Below the pieces are notes generated by a model. The model saw only the letters and a list, made by a program, of their open reading frames with translations, searched no databases and was not told the DNA's origin. From Gammaproteobacteria bacterium (GTDB lineage: Bacteria > Pseudomonadota > Gammaproteobacteria > JAUZRS01), in the NCBI GenBank assembly GCA_030949385.1, contig JAUZSP010000009.1, positions 104,433 through 168,432 on the forward strand: 64,000 bases of DNA, written 5' to 3'. The first letter of the stretch is position 1; each line of letters opens with the position of its first letter. Made by a program: the position numbers and the translations under genes. Positions 44,291 through 53,727 of the stretch are shown one piece after another.

Positions 44291-45488
44291 ACAAGCGAGT
44301 GAACAAGACGTCTCGCCAAAAATACAGCGTTTGGAAAGTTACCACTTACAACACTCCAGCTATGTTTTGTGGTTTATTTTAATCGGTTTGACGAGTTTTA
44401 TCGTCAGTGCAAACTATCTGCGCATTGATGAAGTGGCCAAGGCCAGTGGCGAAGTCATTGCCAGCAGTCGTGTACAGGTCATTCAAGCCATTGATGGTGG
44501 GGTTTTATCGGAATTGAATGTCTGGGAAGGCGACCGTGTTAAAGCCGGTCAAATATTGGCTAAACTGGATCAAACCCGCGCTCAAGCAGCGGTGTCCGAG
44601 GTCGAAGCACGTCTGTTTGCCCTACGATCAAAAGCAATCCGGTTGCGCGCCGAAGTCACTGGAGCCAGATCACTGGATTTTCCAGTGGAGTTTGAAAAAA
44701 ATTCTTCCGATACCGTGAAGGTTGAAAAAGCCCTGTTTCAGCAACGTCGATACGGTCTCAGGCAAGACCTTTCCACCCTCAGAACAGCGGTCTCTTTAGC
44801 CAAAGAACACCTCGATTTGGTAAAAGAATTATTGCAAACCGGTGATGTCAGTCGCTCCGAGCATTTAACCTCAAAACGCAATCTCAACGAGGCCAATGCC
44901 AAATTAATCAACCGTAAAAACCGTTTTTTGGAAGAGGTTCAAACCGAACTGACCACCGTTGAAGACGAACTCTCGCAAAATGAGCAGATTCTCAAACAAC
45001 GTCAAGAACAACTGGACAGCTGTCTGTTTATTGCCCAAGTACCTGGCATTGTGAAAAACATCCGCATGACCACTGTGGGTGGGGTGTTGCGTGCCGGTGA
45101 AGAGATGATGCAAATTATCCCAGTGGACGATCAATTAATTATCGAAGCCAAGGTCAGCCCATCCGACATCGCTCAAATCCGTAAAGGTTTGGAAAGCAAC
45201 ATTCGTTTTGACCCCTTCGATTACACCATTCATGGCGGTGTAACCGGCAAAGTAACCTACGTCAGTGCGGACACCCTTAAAGAAGAAACGGCTAAGGGGA
45301 CGGAAATTTATTACCGCGTTCACATCGTACCCGACAGCAATCCCGTCACCACCACCACCGGCAAAGTTTTGGAAGTGCTACCAGGCATGACCACGCAGGT
45401 GGACATTCGTACCGGAGATCGAACCCTGATGAATTTCTTGCTGAAACCGTTGCGTAAGACGTTATCGGAGTCGTTTGGCGAGCGGTAA
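44280..45488 (+). CDS. HlyD-family periplasmic adaptor of the type I secretion system (LapC type)
   Basis: 402 residues with a short cytoplasmic N terminus, one transmembrane helix (about 22-45, YVLWFILIGLTSFIVSANYL), a lipoyl-type half (VQVIQAIDGGVLSELNVWEGDRVKAGQILAKLD), a long coiled-coil hairpin (about 110-245), the second lipoyl half and a beta-barrel region (GILKN-like GIVKNIRMTTVGGVL, then VYYRVHIV-like IYYRVHIVPDS). It connects the ABC transporter to the TolC-type channel. It ends two bases before the converging apaH stop, so it is the last gene of the four-gene operon. Confidence 0.9.
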   Translation: MLFKQASEQDVSPKIQRLESYHLQHSSYVLWFILIGLTSFIVSANYLRIDEVAKASGEVIASSRVQVIQAIDGGVLSELNVWEGDRVKAGQILAKLDQTRAQAAVSEVEARLFALRSKAIRLRAEVTGARSLDFPVEFEKNSSDTVKVEKALFQQRRYGLRQDLSTLRTAVSLAKEHLDLVKELLQTGDVSRSEHLTSKRNLNEANAKLINRKNRFLEEVQTELTTVEDELSQNEQILKQRQEQLDSCLFIAQVPGIVKNIRMTTVGGVLRAGEEMMQIIPVDDQLIIEAKVSPSDIAQIRKGLESNIRFDPFDYTIHGGVTGKVTYVSADTLKEETAKGTEIYYRVHIVPDSNPVTTTTGKVLEVLPGMTTQVDIRTGDRTLMNFLLKPLRKTLSESFGER

Positions 45489-45490
45489 AA

Positions 45491-46340
45491 TTAGCCCGTT
45501 TTTAAAGCCCTATCGCAGCGCACAGAGATCCGTTGCGGTTTTTTACCCTGCTGCAATTTCAAAGCGGTCAACTCACCCCCCCAAACGCAACCCGTATCCG
45601 TCGGGTGAATTTTTTTGACCTTCAGTGGCAAGGAGTGGCTTAAGGCCGCCCAGTGACCAAACAGAATGTGTGTCCCTTGGGCCGTCACTCGACTCGGCAG
45701 ACTCAAACCACGGCAATAAACCGTCTGCCTGCTGACCGGGTGCGTGTTTTTCCAGCATGTCCAGCTGCCCACTTAAACTGCAAAAACGCATCCGAGTAAA
45801 ACTGTTGGTGATAAAACGCCACCGAGCCGCGCCCTGTAACTCCTCTGACCAGAGATCCGGCTGATCACCGTACATCTGTTCAAAATAGCGCTGATGATCA
45901 TCGCCACGCAGCACCGCCTCTACTTCCAAGGCCGCCGCTTGTGCCTGCGCTAAATCCCACCGAGGATAAATACCCGCATGAGCCATAACATAATTGAGTT
46001 TTTTATCGTAGTGCAGCAGCGGTTGTTGGCGCAACCAACACAACAGCTCTTCACCGTCATCAGCCTTAAAAATAGGCGCTAAAGAGCAGCCTTTTTTAAT
46101 CGACTTTACCCCTGCTTGCATCGCCAATAAGTGAAGATCGTGATTGCCCAACACCGTGATGGCCGCACTGCCCAAGGCTTTTACAAAACGCAATACGGCT
46201 AAGGAATCAGGGCCTCGATTGACCAAATCACCGGCAAACCAGAGCCGGTCTTTTGTTGGCTTAAATTCGATTTTTTCCAGCAGAGCCTGCAAGGCTAAAT
46301 AACAGCCCTGCACATCCCCAATAACATAAACCGCCTTCAC
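45491..46340 (-). CDS. apaH: Symmetrical bis(5'-nucleosyl)-tetraphosphatase, interrupted by a one-base frameshift
   Basis: Hydrolyses Ap4A to 2 ADP. The phosphoesterase motifs are GDVQGC near residue 8, [10 protein letters not shown] and GNHDLH. The frame starting at 46340 stays family-like until LLPWFESAE, then runs off. The expected C-terminal part ([14 protein letters not shown], then [16 protein letters not shown]) sits in the next frame and ends at 45491. The break lies at about 45690-45700 and is explained by one extra base. The joined product would be about 282 residues, against 280 in E. coli. It is the last gene of the lptD operon. A sequencing error is more likely than a true mutation, because both sides are perfectly conserved. 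Confidence 0.82.
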
Positions 46341-46343
46341 AAC

Positions 46344-46715
46344 TCAGTGCAACACCCTTGGGGTAGTGAGTAAAAACTCAGGAATGGCGGCATCAAAGTT
46401 AATTCCATCATCGTCCACCATCTGGTAACTGCCACCCATCGTGCCAACGGAGGTCTCCAACATGGTGCCACTGGTGTATTGAAACCCTTCTCCCGGTTTC
46501 AGGTGCGGCTGTTCGCCCACCACACCGTCGCCTTTGACCTCTTGCACCCGACCATTGGCATCGGTGATGATCCAATGACGCTTCAACAAGCGTGCTGGCG
46601 CTGTGCCTTCGTTACGAATCGTAACGGTGTAGGCAAACACATAACGATCCTCCTGTGGCTCAGATTCCGCCTCAATGTACGAGGTCTCAATATCAATTTT
46701 TATTTCCGGTCCCAT
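46344..46715 (-). CDS. apaG: ApaG, Co2+/Mg2+ efflux-associated protein
   Basis: A 123-residue fibronectin-fold protein of the ApaG family, normally between rsmA and apaH, as here. The start is MGPEIKIDIETSYIEAES at 46715; an in-frame ATG at 46760 would add 15 residues not seen in the family. Typical strands are YVFAYTVTIRNEG, LLKRHWIITDANG, GVVGEQPHLKPGEGFQYTSG and the GSYQMVDDDG loop. Its biochemical role is unsettled; in Salmonella it was linked to cobalt resistance and magnesium efflux. Confidence 0.93.
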   Translation of the reverse strand: MGPEIKIDIETSYIEAESEPQEDRYVFAYTVTIRNEGTAPARLLKRHWIITDANGRVQEVKGDGVVGEQPHLKPGEGFQYTSGTMLETSVGTMGGSYQMVDDDGINFDAAIPEFLLTTPRVLH

Positions 46716-46772
46716 AAAAAATCCACTCACTCTGCTTAGCTGTAATAACAATGACACCATTCTATCCTTAAA

Positions 46773-47564
46773 CTAAGAAACGTGCTCACTGTAATAACTA
46801 CTTAAGGTAGCAAACTGCGCCAAACTCAAGGTCTCCGCTCGCACACTGGGATCAATATCACAGGCCTCAATTTGAGCGGCACTTAACAGCGTTTTAAGCG
46901 TATTGCGCAAGGTTTTTCGCCGCTGACTGAACGCTTGGCGCACCAGTTTGGCAAACAGCACCACATCACCCACCTCCACCAACGGCTCGGTGTGCGGTGT
47001 CAAACGCACAATGGCCGAATTGACTTTCGGTGGTGGGTTAAACGCCCCTGGACGGACGGTAAACAGCGCCTGAACTTGGCAATAATATTGACACATCACC
47101 GACAAACGACCGTAATCCCGCCCACCTGGTGTTGCTGCCATGCGCCGCACCACTTCGTACTGCAACATAAAATGCATGTCATGAATTTTATCGACGCTCT
47201 GCAACAGATGGAAAATCAACGGGGTGGAAATGTTGTAGGGCAGATTGCCCACCAGACGCAGCTTTTCGTTTTCAGCACACAGAGCTGAAAAATCAAACTT
47301 CAATGCATCGGCGCTGTGAATCGTCAATTCGCCCTGATCGGCACAGAGTTTTTCCAGACGAGGGATCAGGTCTCGATCCAGCTCCACCACCTGAAGCCGC
47401 CCCAACTGCTGCAAAATCGGCAAGGTCAAGGCTCCCAAACCAGGGCCAATCTCCACCAATTTTTGCCCCTTTTTAGGCGAAACCGCTCGCACAATACGAT
47501 CAATAATGACACCGTCATGCAGAAAATTTTGGCCAAAACGTTTGCGCGGTTTATGATCCATCAT
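46773..47564 (-). CDS. rsmA: 16S rRNA (adenine1518-N6/adenine1519-N6)-dimethyltransferase
   Basis: Also called KsgA. It dimethylates two adjacent adenosines in the 3' hairpin of 16S rRNA. 263 residues. The N-terminal family start is [13 protein letters not shown]. The SAM motif is [13 protein letters not shown] and the catalytic NLPY motif lies in [11 protein letters not shown]. The C-terminal rRNA-contact domain ([13 protein letters not shown]) is present. Two ATGs occur in a row at 47564 and 47561; either would overlap the end of pdxA by 11-14 bp. Confidence 0.95.
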   Translation of the reverse strand: MMDHKPRKRFGQNFLHDGVIIDRIVRAVSPKKGQKLVEIGPGLGALTLPILQQLGRLQVVELDRDLIPRLEKLCADQGELTIHSADALKFDFSALCAENEKLRLVGNLPYNISTPLIFHLLQSVDKIHDMHFMLQYEVVRRMAATPGGRDYGRLSVMCQYYCQVQALFTVRPGAFNPPPKVNSAIVRLTPHTEPLVEVGDVVLFAKLVRQAFSQRRKTLRNTLKTLLSAAQIEACDIDPSVRAETLSLAQFATLSSYYSEHVS

Positions 47565-48543
47565 TGCTGTTCTCAGCCATCGTTTGCGCTACGGCCAAAG
47601 CCACCTCAAAACTGCCCAGCTCGATGTTGCCCGTTCCCGCCAGCGACAGTGCTGTACCGTGATCCACCGAGGTACGAATAATCGACAAGCCCAAAGTGAC
47701 ATTGACCGCATGGCCAAAACCCACATGTTTCAACACCGGCAAACCTTGATCGTGATACATCGCCAGCACCGCATCGGCTTGTTCAAGGTATTTGGGGGTA
47801 AACAAAGTATCGGCGGGCAGCGGACCGATGAGGTTTTGCCCCTCGGCGCGCAACCGCTCCAGCACCGGCTGAATGATCTTAATCTCCTCCCAACCCAAAT
47901 GCCCGTCTTCGCCCGCATGAGGATTAAGGCCACAGACCAAAATACGCGGCTCCGCAATGCCGTAACGCTGTTGCAGATCACGGTGTAAAATACGAATCAC
48001 TCGCTCCAGAGCGCGATCCGTAATCGCTTCACTCACCTTAGACAGGGGAAGATGAGTGGTGGCCAACGCCACCCGCAACGTATCTGCGGTCAACATCATC
48101 ACCGGAAAACCGTCGGTCTGCTCGGCCAAAAACTCCGTATGACCGCTGAAAGCCACTCCAGCATCGTTAATAATGCCCTTATGCACCGGCCCGGTAATCA
48201 GAGCGGAAAAACGCTGTTTTAAACAGCCTCGGGTGGCCACTCTTAGCGTCTCTAAGACGTATTCGGCATTGAGCACATTCAGCTCACCGGCCTGCACCTG
48301 ATCCAAAAGTGCCACTGGCAAAATACAATTACGCCCCGCTTGTGGCGCTTGCTCAAAATCCACCTCGGCCAGTGAAAGCGGCAACGCCAACTGCTCAGCG
48401 CGCTCGGCCAGCAACTCAGGATCAGCAATAAAAACCCATTCATGTTCATGTGATTTTTGACAAAGCAGCACGGCTAAATCAGGCCCAATGCCTGCTGGTT
48501 CGCCAGGGGTAATGGCAAAACGCAACGGCTTATTCATGTTCAT
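47551..48543 (-). CDS. pdxA: 4-hydroxythreonine-4-phosphate dehydrogenase
   Basis: NAD-dependent oxidation of 4-phosphohydroxy-threonine in the DXP-dependent vitamin B6 pathway. 330 residues. Landmarks are the N-terminal [14 protein letters not shown], metal-ligand His residues in [23 protein letters not shown] and [13 protein letters not shown], and the end [26 protein letters not shown]. The start overlaps the surA stop by four bases (ATGA), so the two are translationally coupled. A second ATG two codons later is also possible. Confidence 0.95.
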   Translation of the reverse strand: MNMNKPLRFAITPGEPAGIGPDLAVLLCQKSHEHEWVFIADPELLAERAEQLALPLSLAEVDFEQAPQAGRNCILPVALLDQVQAGELNVLNAEYVLETLRVATRGCLKQRFSALITGPVHKGIINDAGVAFSGHTEFLAEQTDGFPVMMLTADTLRVALATTHLPLSKVSEAITDRALERVIRILHRDLQQRYGIAEPRILVCGLNPHAGEDGHLGWEEIKIIQPVLERLRAEGQNLIGPLPADTLFTPKYLEQADAVLAMYHDQGLPVLKHVGFGHAVNVTLGLSIIRTSVDHGTALSLAGTGNIELGSFEVALAVAQTMAENSNDGS

Positions 48544-49843
48544 TTGGCATCATCCGCAGAGAGATCGGCCAAACGCACTTCAACGTACGCCTGCACGCGC
48601 AATTTCCTCAACCATACTTCGGAAGCTTCTTCCACTTTGCGCTCCAGCAGACGTTGACGCGCTTGACCGCGTAAAAACTCGTCGGTGTCATCCTGAGTTC
48701 GTTTGCCCAGCAACTGCACCACATGCCAACCAAAAGCGGAGCGAAACGGCTCACTCACCTCGCCTTTAGCCAACTCTTTCACCACGCTCTCAAACGCGGG
48801 TACCATCACATCGGGCCAAACCAACCCAGATCACCACCGGCAACGGCACTACCAGGATCATCAGAAAATTCTTTGGCCAGCGCAGCAAACTTTTCCCCAG
48901 CCACAATGCGTTTTCGCAACGATTTCAATGTTTTCAAGGTCGCTTCACTGTCTCGAACTTCCGTCACCCGCAATAAAATGTGACGCGCATGGCTCTGTTT
49001 AATGTAGTGACGTTCCTCACCGCGACTCTGCTCCAATAAAAGCAGATGAAAACCACTGGCGCTGCGCAGTGGCCCCAACAGATCGCCCTCTTTGGCCGTT
49101 TGCAACGCCTCGACAAATACTTTCGGTAACTGCTCTAATTTACGCCAGCCCAAATCACCGCCTTCCAGAGCGTACTGACCATCGGAGGTGCGCATCGCCA
49201 AAGCGGCAAAATCAGCTCCCGCTTGCACTTTTGTCAACACTCTATCGGCTCTTGCACGCGCTTTAGCGATCAAGGCCAAATCATCACCTTCACCGGTGGC
49301 AATTAAAATATGGCGCAGACGATATTCAAAACTGTTTTTCAATACCCGTTGACGCAGAGAGAGAAAATCATCCAGCTCCTGATCACTGACCTTGGTCTGC
49401 ATCTCTACTTGACGTTTTTTCAGCTGTGCCAGTAAGACCTCTTCTCTCACCTCTTCACGAAAATCACGGTAATCCACGCCTTCTGCCAACAGCGCTTGGC
49501 GGAACTGAGACAAACTCATCTGATTGTTGCGCGCAATGCGCTGCAACGTACGGTTCAGCTCACTGTCGTCCACCCGCAAACCCAGCTCTTTGGCTTTTTG
49601 CGCCTGTACCTTGCGTGAAATCAGACGCTCCATAACCTGCTCACGCAGCACCTGCTGATCATCAACGGCTTGCCCTGCCTCTTGCAATTGAGCACGAATG
49701 CGCTCTAAACCCCGCTCAAACTCACTGTTCAAAATCACATCGTCATTCACAATCGCAGCCACGCCGTTCAATAACTGCGGTGCTGCCTGCGATGCTGACA
49801 CCACAAAGCTCAATAACAGCGCGGTAAACATATTTTTATTCAT
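48540..49843 (-). CDS. surA: Periplasmic chaperone and peptidyl-prolyl isomerase SurA, interrupted by a one-base deletion
   Basis: Helps outer-membrane beta-barrels, including LptD, reach the BAM complex. The signal peptide is [15 protein letters not shown], cleaved near residue 20. The N-terminal chaperone domain contains [17 protein letters not shown]. Two parvulin domains follow: the first at about 175-280 ([28 protein letters not shown]), the second starting [14 protein letters not shown]. The second breaks at about 48812 in GGDLGWFGP: the sequence reads CCGATGTGATGG where CC(N)GATGTGATGG is needed, and the frame beginning [12 protein letters not shown] continues to 48540. Adding one base gives 434 residues (E. 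coli 428). It lies between lptD and pdxA, as in E. coli. I expect a sequence error. Confidence 0.83.
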
Positions 49844-49849
49844 ATCAAA

Positions 49850-52093
49850 TCAATACTCAATTGCACGATAACCAATAATACCATCTTCCAGCAGCTTTCT
49901 GGGACCCTGCCCCACCGGAGCCAAGCCCTTCAGTACCAGCTGCGCATAGAGCGCCGTCTGGGTTTGATCGTCCAGAATTCGCCCGTTAACCACATTCAAA
50001 AACTCCCTCCCCACCAGCCGCAACAACCAGCAGCAACTCTCGTATTCCAACCCAGCAAAACTGTCCAGCACCTTCTCTTCTTTGAGGGAGTAGTTCCAGT
50101 GCGCCATCACTCGCCACTGCTTGGAAAGAGGCCAGCGCATGGCCAGATCAACTTGTTCGGTCAACAACTTTTCCTGCGCTGTTTGAGAAAAAAGATAACG
50201 AATGTTGGCAATGTGTTCATTATCGCGCCGATAACGAAATTGGAAATCAGCCCGATCCGTATTGCCCGTCTCCGAATTAATCAAAAAAGTAGTATTCACA
50301 GACCAATTACGGCTAAAACGCCCCTTGGCCTCCGCAATCAGATCCGACCTAGGCTGCTCATCCACCTGCTGAGTCGGACGTAACGTCACCTCACGATCAG
50401 CAAAATAATAGATCCGCCCTAAACTGCCACTCATCATTTCTCTACCACTGTCAGAGTCAATCAGACGATAAGTTAAACCCGCTGCGAGCTGATTGGCATC
50501 CCCCACCCGATCACCGCCAGTAAACCGATTATTACGAAACAGTTGAGCGTAACTAAAGCCCAGTTGACTGCTGTCAAACAACGGAATCTCATCCTGAGAC
50601 GTGAAAGGCGCATTCAAATAATAAAGACGCGGCTCTAACACTTGCAATGGCCCCCCTTCCGAGGAAGGTTCGCGATCAAAATAGAGCCCCGCATCCAACG
50701 ACAACAGAGGTACCGTGCGTTGGATTTGTTGCGCTCCAGCTGCCACTAGATTGAGAGCGTATTGTGAATGTCGCACAGAGAGTGATGGGGTAAAAAAACC
50801 TGCTGTTTTACGATAAGGCCAACTCACCTTTGAGGTGCTGTCAAAACGCAAACCCGTATCACTCTCCTCCCGATCAAAACGCACCAGTTCCACATCCACA
50901 TCGTATTTCAAACTACCCTGCAACAAAGCAGGAAAACGGCCATCAAAATTCAGCTGCGGCATGCGCTGATAGGGACGATTGGCAACCGCAATAGAATCAT
51001 CAAGGGTTTGAAAATTCTGTATTCGACTGCTCAAGACATAACGATCCGCATGATAAGCAACATCGGCACGCCGTTCCAAATGAGTGATCGTGGCCACACT
51101 CAAACGGTTGCCCAAATCGTTAAAATAATTTTTATCCGAGACCTCTCCGGCATCAATTGACGTGTGCCAACGGCGATCAATCAAACCCTTATGGCGCAGA
51201 CGATAAAAATAACGTTTTTCATTATTCAACTTCTGATCCCGATCAAGATAATCTGCATCCAAATGCCAATCACCCCACCGATCAAGGTAGCGCATTTCTG
51301 ACAAAATCTGCGTGCCACGTTCACTCATCCAACGGGGGGTCAAGGTGGCATCGGCCTGCGGTTTAATGTTCCAGTAGTAAGGTGTATTCACCTCCAATCC
51401 CCGACTGCTTGAGTTTTCAATCACCGGTGCCAGAAAACCACTTTTTCGACTCTCTCCCAAAGGAAAACTGAAAAAGGGCGTGTAGAGAAAAGGCACGCCT
51501 TTAAATTTTAAGTAGGCGTGTTTTGCCGTACCAACCTCCGTATTGGGATCCAACACCATCTCTTTGGCCACCACCACCCAATCCTCTTGCGACGCCAGAC
51601 AGGTAGAATACGTCGCCTCCTGAAGGTAGGTCACTCGCTGCGCATCACGGCGTGTCTGCAACGCTCGCCCCTGTGCATGGCGTTCTGGATAGCGATAGGT
51701 CACGCCATTAAACTTCGCCACCGCAGAATTCATACTCATCAATGCAGACTCCGCCGTGAGCTGATACTCCGGCGTGCGAAACGTAACGTGACCTGAACCA
51801 CGGCTCTCCTGCTTCAGCTGATCCACCTTCATCCGATCCGCCAACAGCAGACGATCTCCCTGCGTCAAACGTACATCACCTTCCAGCTCAGTAACGCCTT
51901 TAATGGCACTGAACGTACGCTCGGCACTGATGCGAATGCGCTCATCAGCAAAACGAGACACGGGCAACAGTGGCGAGGGCTCGCCACAAAAACGCCATAA
52001 ATCATTGGCCGCAACAGCTGGAAAGGTGAGTAAACAGATCAGCAGCAGAGAGACAGTTCTTCCCACCACTGATTTTAGGAACGATTTTTGCAT
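49850..52093 (-). CDS. lptD: LPS-assembly protein LptD
   Basis: The outer-membrane protein that inserts lipopolysaccharide into the outer leaflet, together with LptE. About 747 residues from MQKSFLKSVVGRTVS at 52093; an in-frame ATG at 52138 would place 15 extra residues before the signal peptide. Signal peptide VSLLLICLLTFPAVAA. The N-terminal LptA-like jellyroll is about residues 45-150 (LEGDVRLTQGDRLLLAD, GHVTFRTPEYQLTAE). The C-terminal barrel has the FLYTPFFSFPLG and GFLAPVIENSSSRGLEVNTPYYWNI family segments. Cys residues near the N terminus (RFCGEPS, YSTCLA) and the C-terminal CC (YESCCWLLRL) match the disulfide pattern of the family. It is the first gene of the operon. Confidence 0.93.
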   Translation of the reverse strand: MQKSFLKSVVGRTVSLLLICLLTFPAVAANDLWRFCGEPSPLLPVSRFADERIRISAERTFSAIKGVTELEGDVRLTQGDRLLLADRMKVDQLKQESRGSGHVTFRTPEYQLTAESALMSMNSAVAKFNGVTYRYPERHAQGRALQTRRDAQRVTYLQEATYSTCLASQEDWVVVAKEMVLDPNTEVGTAKHAYLKFKGVPFLYTPFFSFPLGESRKSGFLAPVIENSSSRGLEVNTPYYWNIKPQADATLTPRWMSERGTQILSEMRYLDRWGDWHLDADYLDRDQKLNNEKRYFYRLRHKGLIDRRWHTSIDAGEVSDKNYFNDLGNRLSVATITHLERRADVAYHADRYVLSSRIQNFQTLDDSIAVANRPYQRMPQLNFDGRFPALLQGSLKYDVDVELVRFDREESDTGLRFDSTSKVSWPYRKTAGFFTPSLSVRHSQYALNLVAAGAQQIQRTVPLLSLDAGLYFDREPSSEGGPLQVLEPRLYYLNAPFTSQDEIPLFDSSQLGFSYAQLFRNNRFTGGDRVGDANQLAAGLTYRLIDSDSGREMMSGSLGRIYYFADREVTLRPTQQVDEQPRSDLIAEAKGRFSRNWSVNTTFLINSETGNTDRADFQFRYRRDNEHIANIRYLFSQTAQEKLLTEQVDLAMRWPLSKQWRVMAHWNYSLKEEKVLDSFAGLEYESCCWLLRLVGREFLNVVNGRILDDQTQTALYAQLVLKGLAPVGQGPRKLLEDGIIGYRAIEY

Positions 52094-52271
52094 ATTTTGT
52101 GGGATAAAGAGTAAACGATTACAAAAGATAGATGACACGCGTTGCCTACTTAAAAAACATCAGCCAAGAGAAACAATCGCGCTAAGCATACCGACCCCGA
52201 TCACGAAAGAAAACCCTCAGCTGGAAAGGCAAGATTAACACTTGAGGAAATGCGATCAGGGCTGCACAATG

Positions 52272-52296
52272 TGATTAAGGGCAGTGCCCTTAATCA
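52272..52296. promoter_or_regulatory. Perfect 11-bp inverted repeat in the rsd leader
   Basis: TGATTAAGGGC (52272-52282) and GCCCTTAATCA (52286-52296) flank AGT. It lies 44 bp before the rsd start, in the 247-bp gap between the divergent lptD and rsd genes. No T run follows, so it is not a normal terminator. It may be a regulator-binding palindrome or a leader hairpin. Confidence 0.5.
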
Positions 52297-52340
52297 ACAG
52301 ATGAAACACCACACCTACGAACCGCCAGGAGAGTTAACTG

Positions 52341-52844
52341 ATGAGCAAGGTCGCCCCTCAAACAACATCACCCTACACCGTTCCACAACCTGCGGTAACG
52401 AACCGTCGTGGTCGCACTCAACACACCATTCAAGAACTGATGACGGAACGCACTCAACTATTGAGCCAATTCAGCGCGCTCAGCGGCACTTCGCAACACA
52501 AAAGCAGCCACACTGAACTGGAAGAACACTTGAAAGGCTTTTGCCAAATTTTAATGGACTATTTGGCCTTGGGGCATTTTGAGATTTACCAGCGCATCAT
52601 TGAAGGCAAAGAACGTCGTCTCAATGTGCGTGAAAGTGCCGCCACCGTCTACCCTTTGATCGCCCAAACCACCGATATTTTGGTCGAGTTCAACGACCAA
52701 TACGCCAGCGATGCCGCCTGCAAAGCCTTCAAACAGCTTGCCAGTGACATCTACCGTTTGGGCGAGACTCTCTCGCTGCGTTTTGAAATGGAAGATACCT
52801 TATTGGAAGCGCTCTCCGATGAGAGACGCAACGAACTGAATTAA
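52341..52844 (+). CDS. rsd: Rsd/AlgQ-type anti-sigma-70 factor
   Basis: Binds the housekeeping sigma factor in stationary phase and favours alternative sigma factors; AlgQ is the Pseudomonas homologue. 167 residues, all-helical. The match is clear in LMTERTQLLSQFSAL, LEEHLKGFCQILMDYLALGH and FEIYQRIIEGKERR, and in the C-terminal LSLRFEMEDTLLEAL. The first 30 residues are low-complexity and not conserved. AGGAG lies 8 bp before the ATG. The gene is alone on the plus strand, and it converges with the PilZ gene, 7 bp between the ends. Confidence 0.85.
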   Translation: MSKVAPQTTSPYTVPQPAVTNRRGRTQHTIQELMTERTQLLSQFSALSGTSQHKSSHTELEEHLKGFCQILMDYLALGHFEIYQRIIEGKERRLNVRESAATVYPLIAQTTDILVEFNDQYASDAACKAFKQLASDIYRLGETLSLRFEMEDTLLEALSDERRNELN

Positions 52845-52851
52845 ATCCACC

Positions 52852-53583
52852 TCAGCTCTGGTTTTGCAACGCAATCATGTGCAGCAAATCAGAACTGATG
52901 TAACTAAACTCAACCCCGTAACGCACCCCTTTACGAACCACCTTACGGTAATTTATTTTGCCACGAGCACAAAAGCTTTGGTTACCGTACATCAACCCCA
53001 ACTCCACTTCACCGGCCAGCCCCGTTTGTAACTCATCGGCAATAAAACCAATCCCCGTGCGGCTGATGTCCAACAAAGAACAACCGCTGTAATAACGCCT
53101 GTTTTCTTGATCACGACGACGCACTTTAAGCTGTAACTGCAATGTTCGATAGCGCGTCTCAAAGCGCCGCAGAGGTGACACTTGGCTGTTGCTCTGCTTA
53201 CTCAGCAACAACTGCTCAGCCTCCCCCTGCACCGAATTTCCCAACAACACGCTTAACTCACTCAGCAACCGCTCCAATTCAAAGGGCACATGGGTAAAGA
53301 TTACCCCATACTGCATCCCTTCCATACGCAACTGACGATAGGCGATCACGCCTCGCACAATAAACTGTTGCTCATTCAGATCCACGCGCAATTCAATCGG
53401 TTTTAAAATCCGAAAATTGACGTTGTCCGTTAACAGCCCCAAGCCCCCCTGCGTCACGTTTAATAAAGCACAGCGTTTAAAGCGCGTTGAATTGAGCTTA
53501 CGCATGCCAACCTGCAGCGCCAAACCTTCCATGCGAGCTTCCGTGCGCCGTTGCATTGGCATCACATCTTGCAACTCCCCCAT
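52852..53583 (-). CDS. Protein with two PilZ-like domains
   Basis: 243 residues from the ATG at 53583; an open frame continues upstream to 53925 but would overlap the divergent thiD gene and does not look like protein. Two similar halves each begin with Arg-rich segments and contain the PilZ turn. Half one has RRTEARMEG and LLNVTQGGLGLL. Half two has RRFETRYRTLQ, RRRDQENRRYY and LLDISRTGIGF. The second fits the c-di-GMP motif (R...R then DxSxxG) well; the first is degenerate at D/N-x-S (NVT). It is probably a cytoplasmic c-di-GMP effector. It may bear on surface attachment, given the adhesin locus in the same window, but there is no direct link. Confidence 0.7.
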   Translation of the reverse strand: MGELQDVMPMQRRTEARMEGLALQVGMRKLNSTRFKRCALLNVTQGGLGLLTDNVNFRILKPIELRVDLNEQQFIVRGVIAYRQLRMEGMQYGVIFTHVPFELERLLSELSVLLGNSVQGEAEQLLLSKQSNSQVSPLRRFETRYRTLQLQLKVRRRDQENRRYYSGCSLLDISRTGIGFIADELQTGLAGEVELGLMYGNQSFCARGKINYRKVVRKGVRYGVEFSYISSDLLHMIALQNQS

Positions 53584-53727
53584 AATCCACTCCCTATCCT
53601 TGGAACCTCTGGTGTTCCTTAACCGAAGCCTAAACCTAACAAACCGATTCCCACTTTGATCCGACACCCAACCTGTGCAGCTGATAAAATCAAAGCCACT
53701 TTCTTTCAGCTTCGTAAGAGATACTCC

